Positions 7,450-15,295 of a stretch of 20,301 bases of DNA are shown here, one piece after another. A program made the translations under genes and the position numbers. This stretch comes from RGIG5579 sp045655865 (lineage in GTDB: Bacteria; Bacillota; Clostridia; Oscillospirales; SIG627): assembly GCA_045655865.1 (NCBI GenBank), contig JAZOQB010000023.1, forward strand, positions 1 through 20,301, given 5' to 3'. Each line of letters starts with the position of its first letter. Position 1 is the stretch's first letter. Below the pieces are notes generated by a model. That model saw only the letters and a program-made list of their open reading frames with translations, made no database searches and had not been told where the DNA came from.

Positions 7450-9212
7450 TTCCGGAAAAACTTCAGGCGCTTTTGCACCGGGTGGAAAAGCCCGGTCGCT
7501 ACATCGGCGGGGAATTTAATGAGATCATCAAGGATAAGGCGGGAAAGGTTCGTGTGGCGTTCTGTTTTCCGGATACCTACGAGATTGGAATGTCCAATCT
7601 TGGCATGAAGATTCTCTACGGCGTTTTGAACGAAATGGAAAACGTATGGTGTGAAAGAGTGTTTGCACCTTGGCCGGATATGGGAGAACTGCTCCGAAAG
7701 GAGGGTGTTCCTCTGTACGCTCTGGAAAGCGGGGATGGTCTTAGGGAGTTTGACTTTTGTGCTTTCACCCTGCAGTATGAGCTCTCTTACACCAACGTGC
7801 TTTATATGCTGGATCTGGCCGGTATCCCTTATTACGCCAAAGATCGGGGAGAAGAATATCCCATTCTTCTCTGTGGCGGCCCTTGTACATATAATCCCGA
7901 GCCCTTTGCGGATTTTTTTGATATTATGTCCATTGGCGAAGGGGAAGAGGCTTTGCCGGAATTGATGAATCTTTATAAAAAATGCAAAGAAGAAGGGAAG
8001 AGCAAAGCGGAATTTTTGCGTCTGGCTTCTCATCTGGAGGGCTTTTACGTGCCTTCTCTTTATGAAGTGACCTATAAGGAAAATGGCACCATTGCCACGT
8101 TTTCGCCTCGCTATCCTGACGTTCCCGCAAAAATCAAAAAGCGCATTGTCAAGGATTTTGAAAATTCCTTTTATCCAACCAATCCCGTGGTTCCCCATGT
8201 GGAGGCGGTTCACGACCGAACGGTGCTGGAGGTATTCCGCGGTTGTATTCGAGGCTGCCGCTTCTGCCAGGCCGGTATGACCTGTCGACCCATTCGGGAA
8301 AGAAGCCCGGAAAAGCTGGATGAATTGGCTCGGAAGGCTGTGCAGGGAACTGGCTACTCGGAGATTTCTATGTGCGCTCTGTCCATCTCGGATTATACGG
8401 GCCTGTCAGAGATGTGTGCCAAGCTTCTGGAATGGTGTCCGGAATCCAAAGTGCGCCTATCCCTTCCGTCTATGCGGGTAGACAGCTTTTCTCAGAAGAT
8501 CATGGATGAAGTCCCCGGGCTGAAAAAGGGTTCTTTTACCTTTGCTCCGGAAGCAGGAACACAACGCCTTCGGGACGTGATCCATAAAGGGATCACGGAA
8601 GAGGACATTACTCGTAGCATGAATTACATTTTTTCCGCGGGAATGACTGCGGTCAAACTCTATTTTATTGACGGACTTCCCAACGAAAAAGATGAGGATG
8701 TCGTGGGGATCGCGGACCTATCTCAGCGCATCGTCAATCTTTATTATCAAAATCCGGAAAAACCAAAGGGAAAGAGCGTCAGCGTCAACGTCAGCGTCTC
8801 TTGCTTTATACCAAAGCCCCAGACTCCGTTTCAGTGGGCGGGCCAGAATTCTCTTGAAGAAGTGGAGCGCAAGCAAAAGCTGGTCCGAGAACATATCAAC
8901 ACGAAAAAAATCAGCTATCATTGGCACGACGCTCGCTCCAGCCGCCTGGAGGCGGTTTTGGCGAGAGGGGACCGTCGCCTTTCCCGAGCCATTGTTCTCG
9001 CCTACGAAAAAGGGCAGATTTTTGATTCTTGGGACGAATTTTTCCGTTTGGATACTTGGGAAGAGGCGATCCGAGAAGCAGGACTGGACTCTTCGTTTTA
9101 CGCCAATCGGGAGATTCCTTTGGATGAAATTCTCCCTTGGGATCACATTTTTGCCGGTGTCACTAAGACTTATCTGCAGTCAGAATACGAGAAAGCTATG
9201 AACATTTTGTAA
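7446..9212 (+). CDS. B12-binding-domain radical SAM protein, TIGR03960 type
   Basis: The protein has 588 residues and no established reaction. The N-terminal part (about 20-190) has the Rossmann-like look of a cobalamin-binding domain and ends in the SIGEGEEALPEL motif common in this group. Its first loop reads FPDTYEIG (D43, Y45, G48), so the histidine of the classical DxHxxG motif is a tyrosine. The radical SAM cluster motif CxxxCxxC is C267, C271 and C274 in RGCIRGCRFCQAG. A TIM-barrel region follows, and the segment KPQTPFQWAGQ near the C-terminus is typical of the family. The ATG at 7446 overlaps the uvrA TGA and has AAGGG 8 bases upstream; an in-frame ATG at 7377 lies inside uvrA and is rejected. 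In many Firmicutes this family sits next to or is fused with a TIGR03936 (DUF2344) partner near rplU; no partner is seen here. Cotranscription with uvrBA is likely. Confidence 0.88.
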   Translation: MIPEKLQALLHRVEKPGRYIGGEFNEIIKDKAGKVRVAFCFPDTYEIGMSNLGMKILYGVLNEMENVWCERVFAPWPDMGELLRKEGVPLYALESGDGLREFDFCAFTLQYELSYTNVLYMLDLAGIPYYAKDRGEEYPILLCGGPCTYNPEPFADFFDIMSIGEGEEALPELMNLYKKCKEEGKSKAEFLRLASHLEGFYVPSLYEVTYKENGTIATFSPRYPDVPAKIKKRIVKDFENSFYPTNPVVPHVEAVHDRTVLEVFRGCIRGCRFCQAGMTCRPIRERSPEKLDELARKAVQGTGYSEISMCALSISDYTGLSEMCAKLLEWCPESKVRLSLPSMRVDSFSQKIMDEVPGLKKGSFTFAPEAGTQRLRDVIHKGITEEDITRSMNYIFSAGMTAVKLYFIDGLPNEKDEDVVGIADLSQRIVNLYYQNPEKPKGKSVSVNVSVSCFIPKPQTPFQWAGQNSLEEVERKQKLVREHINTKKISYHWHDARSSRLEAVLARGDRRLSRAIVLAYEKGQIFDSWDEFFRLDTWEEAIREAGLDSSFYANREIPLDEILPWDHIFAGVTKTYLQSEYEKAMNIL

Positions 9213-9259
9213 ATTTTGCGATCTTTGGAAAAAGTCAGCGTTTTTTTCTTAAGAATGCC

Positions 9260-9288
9260 TTGATTTTTCCTTGATCTTGTGGTAGAAT
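9260..9288 (+). promoter_or_regulatory. Promoter of rpsB-tsf
   Basis: TTGATT (9260-9265), a 17-base spacer and TAGAAT (9283-9288) preceded by TGG, an extended -10. Transcription would start near 9295, giving a leader of about 105 bases. Confidence 0.65.
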
Positions 9289-9323
9289 TCAACGAAAAAA
9301 TAAATTCACACACGGTCCTTTGG

Positions 9324-9359
9324 GGCAAAAAGGGTCGGTGCTTTTGCGCCGTTTTTGTC
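9324..9359 (+). promoter_or_regulatory. Terminator-like hairpin in the rpsB leader (attenuator candidate)
   Basis: CGGTGC (9336-9341) pairs with GCGCCG (9346-9351), one G-U pair, around a TTTT loop, directly followed by TTTTT (9352-9356). GGCAAAAA (9324-9331) can extend the stem with TTTTTGTC (9352-9359), leaving GGGT bulged. The first form looks like an intrinsic terminator inside the transcribed leader. The extended form could hide the U-run and act as an antiterminator or a protein-binding site. A second small hairpin (9374-9377 with 9383-9386, GAAAA loop) stands just before the ribosome binding site AGGAA (9390-9394). In E. coli S2 represses rpsB-tsf through its leader; whether the same happens here is inference. 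Confidence 0.45.
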
Positions 9360-9399
9360 TGTACGGGCCGTGGCGGGGAAAACCCGGAAAGGAAACACT

Positions 9400-10164
9400 A
9401 TGAGCAACATCATCTCCATGAAGCAGCTCCTGGAAGCGGGAGTACACTTCGGCCACCAGACCAGAAGATGGAACCCCAAAATGGCAGAGTACATCTTCAC
9501 CCAGAGAAACGGCATCCACATTGTAGACCTGCAGAAGACCGTGAAAAAGATCGAAGAAGCTTACGCTTTCGTTCGCGATCTGGCTCAGGAGGGTGGCAAC
9601 ATTCTTTTTGTAGGAACCAAGAAGCAAGCCCAGGACGCTATCAAAGAAGAGGCCCAAAGATGCGGCATGTACTATGTAAATGTACGCTGGCCCGGTGGTA
9701 TGCTTACCAACTACAAAACCATCAAAAAGAGCATCACCCGTTTGAACAAATTGAAGAAGTTTGAGGAAGACGGTACGTTTGATCTGCTTCCCAAAAAGGA
9801 AGTTTTAGAGCACAAGAAAGAAATCGCCGATCTGGAAAAGAACTACGGCGGTATTAAGGAAATGGACGGTCTCCCCAGTGCCATTTTCGTAGTAGACCCC
9901 AAGAAGGAAAGAAATGCCGTTCTGGAAGCCAAGAAACTTGGAATTCCCATGGTCGCAATCGTTGACACGAACTGTGATCCCGATGAAGCGGATTATATCA
10001 TTCCCGGTAACGATGACGCCATCCGCGCCATCCGCCTGATTGCCTCTGTTATGGCCAACGCAGTGATCGAAGGCCACCAGGGTGACGACGCCGTGGTCCA
10101 AGAGCAAGCCACTGAAGAAGTTGCTGCCGCTGAGGAAGTTGCCGCACAGACCACCGAGGAATAA
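9400..10164 (+). CDS. rpsB: 30S ribosomal protein S2
   Basis: S2 is a late-assembling protein of the small ribosomal subunit, located near the S1 and mRNA-exit region. The protein has 254 residues. The N-terminus MSNIISMKQLLEAGVHFGHQ and the RRWNPKM stretch are diagnostic. So are NILFVGTKKQAQDAI, RWPGGMLTNY and the VVDPKKERNAVLEAKKLGIP-VAIVDTNCDPD region. The tail after about residue 228 is rich in Ala and Glu and probably disordered. The ATG at 9400 has AGGAA 5 bases upstream; an in-frame ATG at 9355 would add 15 unrelated residues and is rejected. tsf follows after 20 bases, the usual operon partner. Confidence 0.98.
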   Translation: MSNIISMKQLLEAGVHFGHQTRRWNPKMAEYIFTQRNGIHIVDLQKTVKKIEEAYAFVRDLAQEGGNILFVGTKKQAQDAIKEEAQRCGMYYVNVRWPGGMLTNYKTIKKSITRLNKLKKFEEDGTFDLLPKKEVLEHKKEIADLEKNYGGIKEMDGLPSAIFVVDPKKERNAVLEAKKLGIPMVAIVDTNCDPDEADYIIPGNDDAIRAIRLIASVMANAVIEGHQGDDAVVQEQATEEVAAAEEVAAQTTEE

Positions 10165-10184
10165 TAGAGAAAGGAATATTTGAC

Positions 10185-11102
10185 ATGGAAATTACCGCTA
10201 AGGCTGTTGCCGCTCTCAGAGCGAAGACCGGCATCGGCATGATGGATTGCAAAAAAGCGTTGGTTCAAGCCCAGGGAAACGAAGAAGAAGCCATTAAGAT
10301 CCTGCGTGAGAAGGGTCTTGCTGTTGCTGCGAAAAAATCCTCTCGAATTGCTGCAGAAGGTCTGGTATCCATCCTGTTGGATGAGGCTACCCACACCGCT
10401 GCAATGATCGAGGTTAACATCGAGACTGACTTTGCTGCTAAAAATGCAGTGTTTGGTGAGTTTGTTGATGACCTTTTGAGCATCATTCTTAAGACCCGTC
10501 CTGCTACGGTAGAGGAACTTTTGAAGAAGGACTTCAAAGACGGTCTGGATGTAGAAGCTGCTTTGAAGGATAAGATCTTCACCATCGGCGAGAACATTAA
10601 CATTCGCAGATTTGTTATCATTGACGGCGCCGCTTCCTCTTATGTTCACGGTAAGGGTAATATCGGCGTAGTAGCGAAGATGACCAAGACTCTGGATAAC
10701 GCTCTGTTTGTGGAAGCTGCCAAGAACGTTTGTCTTCAGGCAGCGGCAATGAATCCTTTGTATCTGGATCCCGCATCCGTTCCTGCGGACGCTGTTGAAA
10801 AAGAAAAAGAGATCATTGCGACCCAGATCAAGAACGATCCTGCCAACGCCAAGAAGCCTGAGCAGGTCATCGAGAAAATGGTACAAGGAAAACTGAACAA
10901 ATTCTACTCTATCAACTGCCTTACCGAGCAGGCCTATGTAAAAGATGATAAATTGACCGTTGGTAAATACATTGCCAGCGTCGCCAAAGAGATCGGCGAG
11001 GATTTTGCTATCGCGCAGTTTGTCCGTTATGAGAAGGGCGAGGGTCTGGAGAAGAAGGAAGACAATTTTGCAGAAGAGATCGCAAAACTGACTGCAAAAT
11101 AA
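10185..11102 (+). CDS. tsf: Translation elongation factor Ts
   Basis: EF-Ts is the guanine nucleotide exchange factor that recycles EF-Tu-GDP in the cytoplasm. The protein has 305 residues, a normal length. The N-terminal domain carries TGIGMMDCKKAL (about 15-26), the family signature (commonly TGAGMMDCKKAL), and EVNIETDFAAKN marks the core domain. The C-terminal region with VIEKMVQGKLNKFY and LTEQAYVKDD is also typical. AAGGAA lies 8 bases before the ATG. It is cotranscribed with rpsB and followed by a strong terminator, so the pair is separate from pyrH. Confidence 0.98.
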   Translation: MEITAKAVAALRAKTGIGMMDCKKALVQAQGNEEEAIKILREKGLAVAAKKSSRIAAEGLVSILLDEATHTAAMIEVNIETDFAAKNAVFGEFVDDLLSIILKTRPATVEELLKKDFKDGLDVEAALKDKIFTIGENINIRRFVIIDGAASSYVHGKGNIGVVAKMTKTLDNALFVEAAKNVCLQAAAMNPLYLDPASVPADAVEKEKEIIATQIKNDPANAKKPEQVIEKMVQGKLNKFYSINCLTEQAYVKDDKLTVGKYIASVAKEIGEDFAIAQFVRYEKGEGLEKKEDNFAEEIAKLTAK

Positions 11103-11121
11103 AAAAGAAAATATAGTGTTT

Positions 11122-11153
11122 AAACGGCGTGGGAATAACCCGCGCCGTTTTTT
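11122..11153 (+). terminator. Intrinsic terminator after tsf
   Basis: AAACGGCG (11122-11129) pairs with CGCCGTTT (11143-11150), extended inward by a T-G pair and GGG/CCC around an AATAA loop. The stem has 12 pairs and ends in a run of T (11148-11153). It closes the rpsB-tsf operon. Confidence 0.92.
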
Positions 11154-11185
11154 AATGGCGTTTTTCGCAAATTTCAACTTTTCTA

Positions 11186-11214
11186 TTTACAAATGATTCC
11201 ATTTTCGGTAAAAT
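11186..11214 (+). promoter_or_regulatory. Promoter of the pyrH-frr-uppS operon
   Basis: TTTACA (11186-11191), a 17-base spacer and TAAAAT (11209-11214). Transcription would start near 11221, about 26 bases before the pyrH ATG. This is the only clear promoter I see between the tsf terminator and polC, so it may serve the whole following gene series. Confidence 0.65.
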
Positions 11215-11246
11215 AGGAAGAAAAGATATGCTATCATGGAGGCGTT

Positions 11247-11960
11247 ATGAAACCAAAGTACAAAAGAGTGCTGTTAAAGCTCTCCGGAGAAGCTCTGGCA
11301 CAAGGAAGTAAGTCAGGTACGATCTACAACTTTGAATTGTTGCATCACATTTGCACTAAAATCAAGGAATGTTTGGATTTGGGAGTGGAAGTCGCCATTG
11401 TAGTAGGCGCCGGTAACATTTGGCGTGGCAAACAAGGAACGGATTTCCAACGGGTGCGCGCAGATCATATGGGAATGCTGGCTACCGCCATCAACGCCCT
11501 GGCCCTTCAGGACACCTTAGAACATCTGGGAGTCGATGCAAGGGTTATGAGCGCGGTAGAAATGGAAACCTATACCGAAACCTATATCCGCGACAAGGCG
11601 GTTTCCCACTTGAAAAATGGGAAAGCGGTGATCTTTGCCTGCGGAATCGGTAGCCCCTATTTTTCCACAGATACCGCCGCTGTTCTTCGTGCAAAAGAGA
11701 TCGACGCGGAAATCGTTCTTTTGGCAAAAAATATTGACGCAGTGTACACCGCAGATCCCAGAAAGGATCCGGAAGCCCGCCCCTTGGAGAACATCCGGCA
11801 CAAGGATGTTTTGGAACAGAACTTGGGTGTTATGGACCTTACCGCTACCAGCTTTTCGATGGATAACCAGCTTCCTGTTCTGGTGTTTGGCCTTAGCGAT
11901 CCGCAGAATATTATTCGTGCGGTCATGGGCGAAAAATTAGGCACGATCGTGGAAGCATAG
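11247..11960 (+). CDS. pyrH: Uridylate (UMP) kinase
   Basis: PyrH phosphorylates UMP to UDP with ATP in pyrimidine nucleotide synthesis. It is the bacterial hexameric enzyme of the amino acid kinase fold, allosterically regulated by GTP and UTP. The protein has 237 residues. KLSGEAL (about 11-17) is the nucleotide-binding start, VGAGNIWRG (53-61) is the family signature, and GIGSPYFSTDTAAVLRA and the segment AKNIDAVYTADPRKDPEA are diagnostic. GGAGG sits 4 bases before the ATG, slightly close. It is the first gene of the long lipid and isoprenoid gene series; the pairing with frr is conserved across bacteria. Confidence 0.98.
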   Translation: MKPKYKRVLLKLSGEALAQGSKSGTIYNFELLHHICTKIKECLDLGVEVAIVVGAGNIWRGKQGTDFQRVRADHMGMLATAINALALQDTLEHLGVDARVMSAVEMETYTETYIRDKAVSHLKNGKAVIFACGIGSPYFSTDTAAVLRAKEIDAEIVLLAKNIDAVYTADPRKDPEARPLENIRHKDVLEQNLGVMDLTATSFSMDNQLPVLVFGLSDPQNIIRAVMGEKLGTIVEA

Positions 11961-11991
11961 ATCATTTTTTAATTGAGAAAGGATAACGATT

Positions 11992-12546
11992 ATGAAATTG
12001 CAACTTCAAGAATATGAAGAGAAAATGAAAAAGTGTTTGACCGCTGTGGAGAGAGAATTTTCCTCTGTCCGCGCCGGGCGCGCCAATGCCTCCGTTTTGG
12101 ACCGTATTTCCGTGGATTATTACGGAACTCTCACCCCGGTACAGCAGTTGGCTCAAATTTCTATCCCTGAGGCCAGACTTTTGGTTATCACCCCTTGGGA
12201 TGCCTCTTGCGTGAAAAGCATAGAAAAGGCCATTTTGGCTTCCGACCTGGGTATCGTCCCCCAAAACGACGGAAAAACCATTCGTCTGTCCTTCCCCCAG
12301 CCTACTGAGGAAAGAAGAAAAGAGCTGACCAAGCAGGTCTCGCGCTTGGCGGAGGAGGGAAAAGTCGCTGTTCGCAATGTGAGAAGAGACGCTATGGATA
12401 AGATCAAGGCAATGAAAAAGAATAGCGAAATGACAGAGGACGAGCAGAAGATCTCCGAGAAGGAAGTTCAAGATCTGGCGGATAAATATGTGAAAAATCT
12501 GGATGTTATGGCCGCAGAAAAATCCAAGGAGATCATGAGCGTTTAA
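11992..12546 (+). CDS. frr: Ribosome recycling factor
   Basis: RRF splits the post-termination ribosome together with EF-G. The protein has 184 residues, a near-invariant family length. Visible are the helical region with REFSSVRAGRANASVLDRI, the hinge and beta region DYYGTLTPVQQLAQISIPE, LVITPWD, and the C-terminal helix rich in Lys and Glu (RRKELTKQVSRLAEEGKVAV onward). AAAGGA lies about 9 bases before the ATG. Its stop TAA shares its last base with the uppS ATG (TAATG), so translation of uppS is probably coupled. Confidence 0.98.
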   Translation: MKLQLQEYEEKMKKCLTAVEREFSSVRAGRANASVLDRISVDYYGTLTPVQQLAQISIPEARLLVITPWDASCVKSIEKAILASDLGIVPQNDGKTIRLSFPQPTEERRKELTKQVSRLAEEGKVAVRNVRRDAMDKIKAMKKNSEMTEDEQKISEKEVQDLADKYVKNLDVMAAEKSKEIMSV

Positions 12547-13283
12547 TGGCGTTTTTTTCTTTAAAAAAACCAAAAATTTCAAACGACCAGGAGAAAATGC
12601 CCCGTCATATTGGTATCATCATGGACGGAAATGGGCGTTGGGCAAAAAAGAGAGGTCTCCCTCGTCTTGCCGGGCATCGGGAAGGAGCGGAGAATTTTAA
12701 GCGTATCGCCGAATACCTGGTGGATCGGAATATCGAAGTTTCGACCTTTTACGCTTTTTCCACCGAGAACTGGAAACGCCCTCAGGAGGAAGTGCAGAAC
12801 ATCATGAGCCTTCTTGTGGACTATCTGGAAGAATGGATGAGCATGCGCAAAGACAAAAATATGCACTTTCGTTTCATCGGTGATCGTTCTGCCTTTTCCC
12901 CTAAGATCTGTGAGCTGATGGAAAAGGTGGAGATCGAATCCGCTCAGTATCCAAACCAGCTGAACCTGGCTCTCAATTACGGAGCAAGGGACGAGATTGC
13001 CCGCGCTTGCAGCCTTCTTTGCCGGGAAGGGAAGACAGAGGTTACCCCGGAGGACATTGCATCTCATCTTTATACTCATTCCCAGCCGGATGTAGATCTT
13101 ATCATCCGTACGGGCGGGGAAATGCGATTGTCAAATTTTCTCCTGTTTCAATCTGCCTACGCGGAATTTTACTTTACCAATAAGCTGTGGCCTGACGTCA
13201 CAAGCGAAGACATTGACGATGCCATCTCCTATTTTCTTCACCGGGAGAGAAGATTTGGTGGGGTCGTCGAAAGGAAATCGTAA
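12546..13283 (+). CDS. uppS: Undecaprenyl diphosphate synthase (cis-prenyltransferase)
   Basis: UppS condenses farnesyl diphosphate with eight isopentenyl diphosphates to make the C55 lipid carrier for peptidoglycan and wall polymers. The protein has 245 residues. The catalytic region IIMDGNGRWAKK contains D27 and R31. The diphosphate-binding region RTGGEMRLSNF contains R188, R194 and S196; the more usual wording is RTSGExRLSNF, so one Ser is Gly. FLLFQSAYAEFYFT completes the signature. The start at 12546 overlaps the frr stop; AAGGAG is 14 bases upstream, so the start would depend on coupling. An alternative in-frame ATG at 12597 has AGGAG only 3 bases away and would remove 17 basic residues. 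The longer form resembles the N-terminal extension seen in other Firmicutes. Confidence 0.96.
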   Translation: MAFFSLKKPKISNDQEKMPRHIGIIMDGNGRWAKKRGLPRLAGHREGAENFKRIAEYLVDRNIEVSTFYAFSTENWKRPQEEVQNIMSLLVDYLEEWMSMRKDKNMHFRFIGDRSAFSPKICELMEKVEIESAQYPNQLNLALNYGARDEIARACSLLCREGKTEVTPEDIASHLYTHSQPDVDLIIRTGGEMRLSNFLLFQSAYAEFYFTNKLWPDVTSEDIDDAISYFLHRERRFGGVVERKS

Positions 13284-13287
13284 ACTT

Positions 13288-14136
13288 ATGAAGCGAATTA
13301 TTACCGGAATTGTAGGAATTTTAATTTTGATTCCGGCCTGTATATTTTCTCATACCGTCATTTGGCCGATTCTTGTATCGGTGTTTTCTTGGATCGCTGT
13401 CGATGAGATCTTGGAGTGTGTGGGCGAAAAGAAAGATCGTCCCCACGCTCTTCCGGCTCGATTTTTCTCTCTTTTACCACTACTGACTTGGCTTTTGTGC
13501 CACCATTTTTCCGCTATTGATGAATACCGTTGCATTTTCCTATTTTCCGGCGTTTTCTTTTTAGCAGAACTGATGGTTGGCGTTTTCACCGGTAATCGTC
13601 TGCATTCGGAGAAGCTTTATAGCCTTGTCGGTCTGGTTATGTATGTGGTAATCGCATTTACCGCCATTTCTCAGATCCGTTTTCTGGATAACGGAAACCG
13701 TGAGGGGGCATACCTTTACCTTTTGATTTTTCTGGGAGCCTGGATCTCTGATACTTTTGCATACTTTACCGGCAAAGCGTTTGGGAAAACGCCTCTTGCA
13801 CCTCAGCTCTCACCGAAAAAAACCGTGGAAGGTTCTATGGGTGGAGTCGTGGCGAATATGATAGGTTTTGCAGGATATGCCGTGATCCTTCGCAGTGCAT
13901 TTTGCGTGAATGCCAACTTTCTCTTTTTTGCGATCTTGGGCGCATTGTTCTCCGCTGTGGGACAGTTTGGAGACATTTTTGCCTCTTGCATCAAGCGCCA
14001 TTACGGCATCAAGGACTACGGTGTGCTTTTTCCGGGACACGGCGGTGTTTTAGATCGGTTTGATTCCACTCTTGCCATCGCTATGGTCATGTTTTTGCTG
14101 AACGCCGCCTTCGGCTCGGCATTTCTCATTATTTGA
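13288..14136 (+). CDS. cdsA: Phosphatidate cytidylyltransferase (CDP-diglyceride synthase)
   Basis: CdsA makes CDP-diacylglycerol from phosphatidate and CTP at the membrane, the branch point to all phospholipids. The protein has 282 residues with multiple hydrophobic segments, beginning with one at about residues 4-24. The catalytic signature lies near the C-terminus: SPKKTVEGSMGG, then GDIFASCIKRHYGIKDYG, then PGHGGVLDRFDS (249-260) with D256 and D259. The start at 13288 is preferred over an in-frame ATG at 13213 inside uppS, because it gives the usual N-terminal basic residue and membrane segment and follows the uppS stop by 4 bases. AGGA is 12 bases upstream, rather far. One base separates its stop from the dxr start. 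Confidence 0.95.
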   Translation: MKRIITGIVGILILIPACIFSHTVIWPILVSVFSWIAVDEILECVGEKKDRPHALPARFFSLLPLLTWLLCHHFSAIDEYRCIFLFSGVFFLAELMVGVFTGNRLHSEKLYSLVGLVMYVVIAFTAISQIRFLDNGNREGAYLYLLIFLGAWISDTFAYFTGKAFGKTPLAPQLSPKKTVEGSMGGVVANMIGFAGYAVILRSAFCVNANFLFFAILGALFSAVGQFGDIFASCIKRHYGIKDYGVLFPGHGGVLDRFDSTLAIAMVMFLLNAAFGSAFLII

Positions 14137-14137
14137 T

Positions 14138-15295
14138 ATGGAACAAAAACAAATTTGTATTCTCGGCTCAACCGGATCCGTTGGGCAGCAGGCCATTGAG
14201 GTTGTTCGGGAGCACAGCTTTCGTCTTACCGGCATCTCGGCCGATCGAAACATAAAAAAATTGGAAGAACAGATCCGGGAGTTTCATCCGCTGTTCTGCG
14301 CTGTTCGCGACCCGGAGGCTGCAAAAGAGTTAAAGATTGCCGTTGCGGACACCGATACTAAAGTTTTGTCCGGGGAAGAGGGGATCCTTGAACTTTGCCG
14401 CTCTTGCCCGGCGGACATTACGGAAAACTCTTTGCTTGGCTCTTGCGGAATTCGTCCCACCATGACACTCTTGCAGAGCGGTAAGAGTGTTGCTATGGCC
14501 AATAAGGAACCGATTGTGGCCGCAGGAGAGTTGATCCTCTCTCAGGCAAAGAAAAGCGGTGCGCGTATTCTACCGGTGGACAGTGAGCATTCTGCAATCT
14601 TTCAGTGTCTATCCGGCTCATTTAACGACAAAAAGTTTGTATCCGAGCTTGTTTTGACCGCTTCCGGCGGTCCTTTCTTTGGGAAGACTCGCTCGTTTTT
14701 GGAAAATGTAACCCCGGAGATGGCCCTGGCCCATCCCGTTTGGAATATGGGTCAGAAAATTTCCATCGATTCTGCAACCCTCCTTAACAAAGGTTTGGAA
14801 TTGATCGAGGCGGTACGCCTTTTTGATGTGCCCGCAGATCAGGTACGGATCACGGTTCACCGGCAATCCATCGTCCATTCCATGGTCACCTTTGTAGACG
14901 GGGCTACCATAGCTCAAATGGGACATCCGGATATGCGTCATTGTATCCAGTTTGCTCTGACATATCCCGACCGTACTCCCGGACTTTGCCGTCCTTTGAA
15001 TTTTTCCGATCCTCTTCAATTGACTTTTGAAAAGCCAGATGAGGTGAATTTTCCCCTTCTTCGCGTGGCAAGAGATGCCGCACGGAGAGGTGGAACTGCA
15101 ACCACCGTTCTCAATGCAGCCAACGAGTCAGCGGTTGCCCTTTTTCTACAAAGAAAGATCTCCTTTTTGGATCTTTTTTCCATTGTGGAGGAAGCGGTTG
15201 CAGATCACGATCTGCTATCTGTCACTGGAATTGATGACATTTTAGCTTTGGATGAAGAAGTGAAAGCAAAAGTTTTCGAAAAATATGGGAATTGA
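14138..15295 (+). CDS. dxr: 1-deoxy-D-xylulose 5-phosphate reductoisomerase
   Basis: Dxr converts DXP to 2-C-methyl-D-erythritol 4-phosphate with NADPH, the committed step of the MEP isoprenoid pathway and the fosmidomycin target. The protein has 385 residues. The NADPH site is LGSTGSVG (9-16), and MANKEPIV follows in the cofactor domain. Metal ligands are D148, E150 (in VDSEH) and E221 (in NKGLE), with N217 and K218, matching the E. coli set. The HRQSIVHS segment and the flexible loop region are intact. There is no clear ribosome binding site before the ATG, and the cdsA stop is one base away, so translation likely depends on ribosomes finishing cdsA. With ispG further down, it supplies precursors for uppS in the same series. 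Confidence 0.98.
   Translation: MEQKQICILGSTGSVGQQAIEVVREHSFRLTGISADRNIKKLEEQIREFHPLFCAVRDPEAAKELKIAVADTDTKVLSGEEGILELCRSCPADITENSLLGSCGIRPTMTLLQSGKSVAMANKEPIVAAGELILSQAKKSGARILPVDSEHSAIFQCLSGSFNDKKFVSELVLTASGGPFFGKTRSFLENVTPEMALAHPVWNMGQKISIDSATLLNKGLELIEAVRLFDVPADQVRITVHRQSIVHSMVTFVDGATIAQMGHPDMRHCIQFALTYPDRTPGLCRPLNFSDPLQLTFEKPDEVNFPLLRVARDAARRGGTATTVLNAANESAVALFLQRKISFLDLFSIVEEAVADHDLLSVTGIDDILALDEEVKAKVFEKYGN

Noticed and set aside
7398..8213. Minus-strand open frame of 271 codons opposite the radical SAM gene
   Set aside because: The predicted protein has a low-quality composition (His/Phe/Arg rich) and no family features. The + strand gene has clear catalytic motifs.
9227..9248. Possible terminator between the radical SAM gene and rpsB (GGAAAAAG ... 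TTTTTTTC)
   Set aside because: The stem is almost all A-T pairs, which is too weak to call. Where the uvrBA transcript ends remains unknown.
9355..9399. Upstream in-frame ATG extending S2 by 15 residues
   Set aside because: The added residues are unlike any S2 N-terminus, and the ribosome binding site is placed for the ATG at 9400.
9993..11177. Long minus-strand open frame (394 codons) opposite rpsB and tsf
   Set aside because: It is the antisense shadow of strongly biased tsf codons. The translation has no recognisable domain, and the + strand genes are certain.
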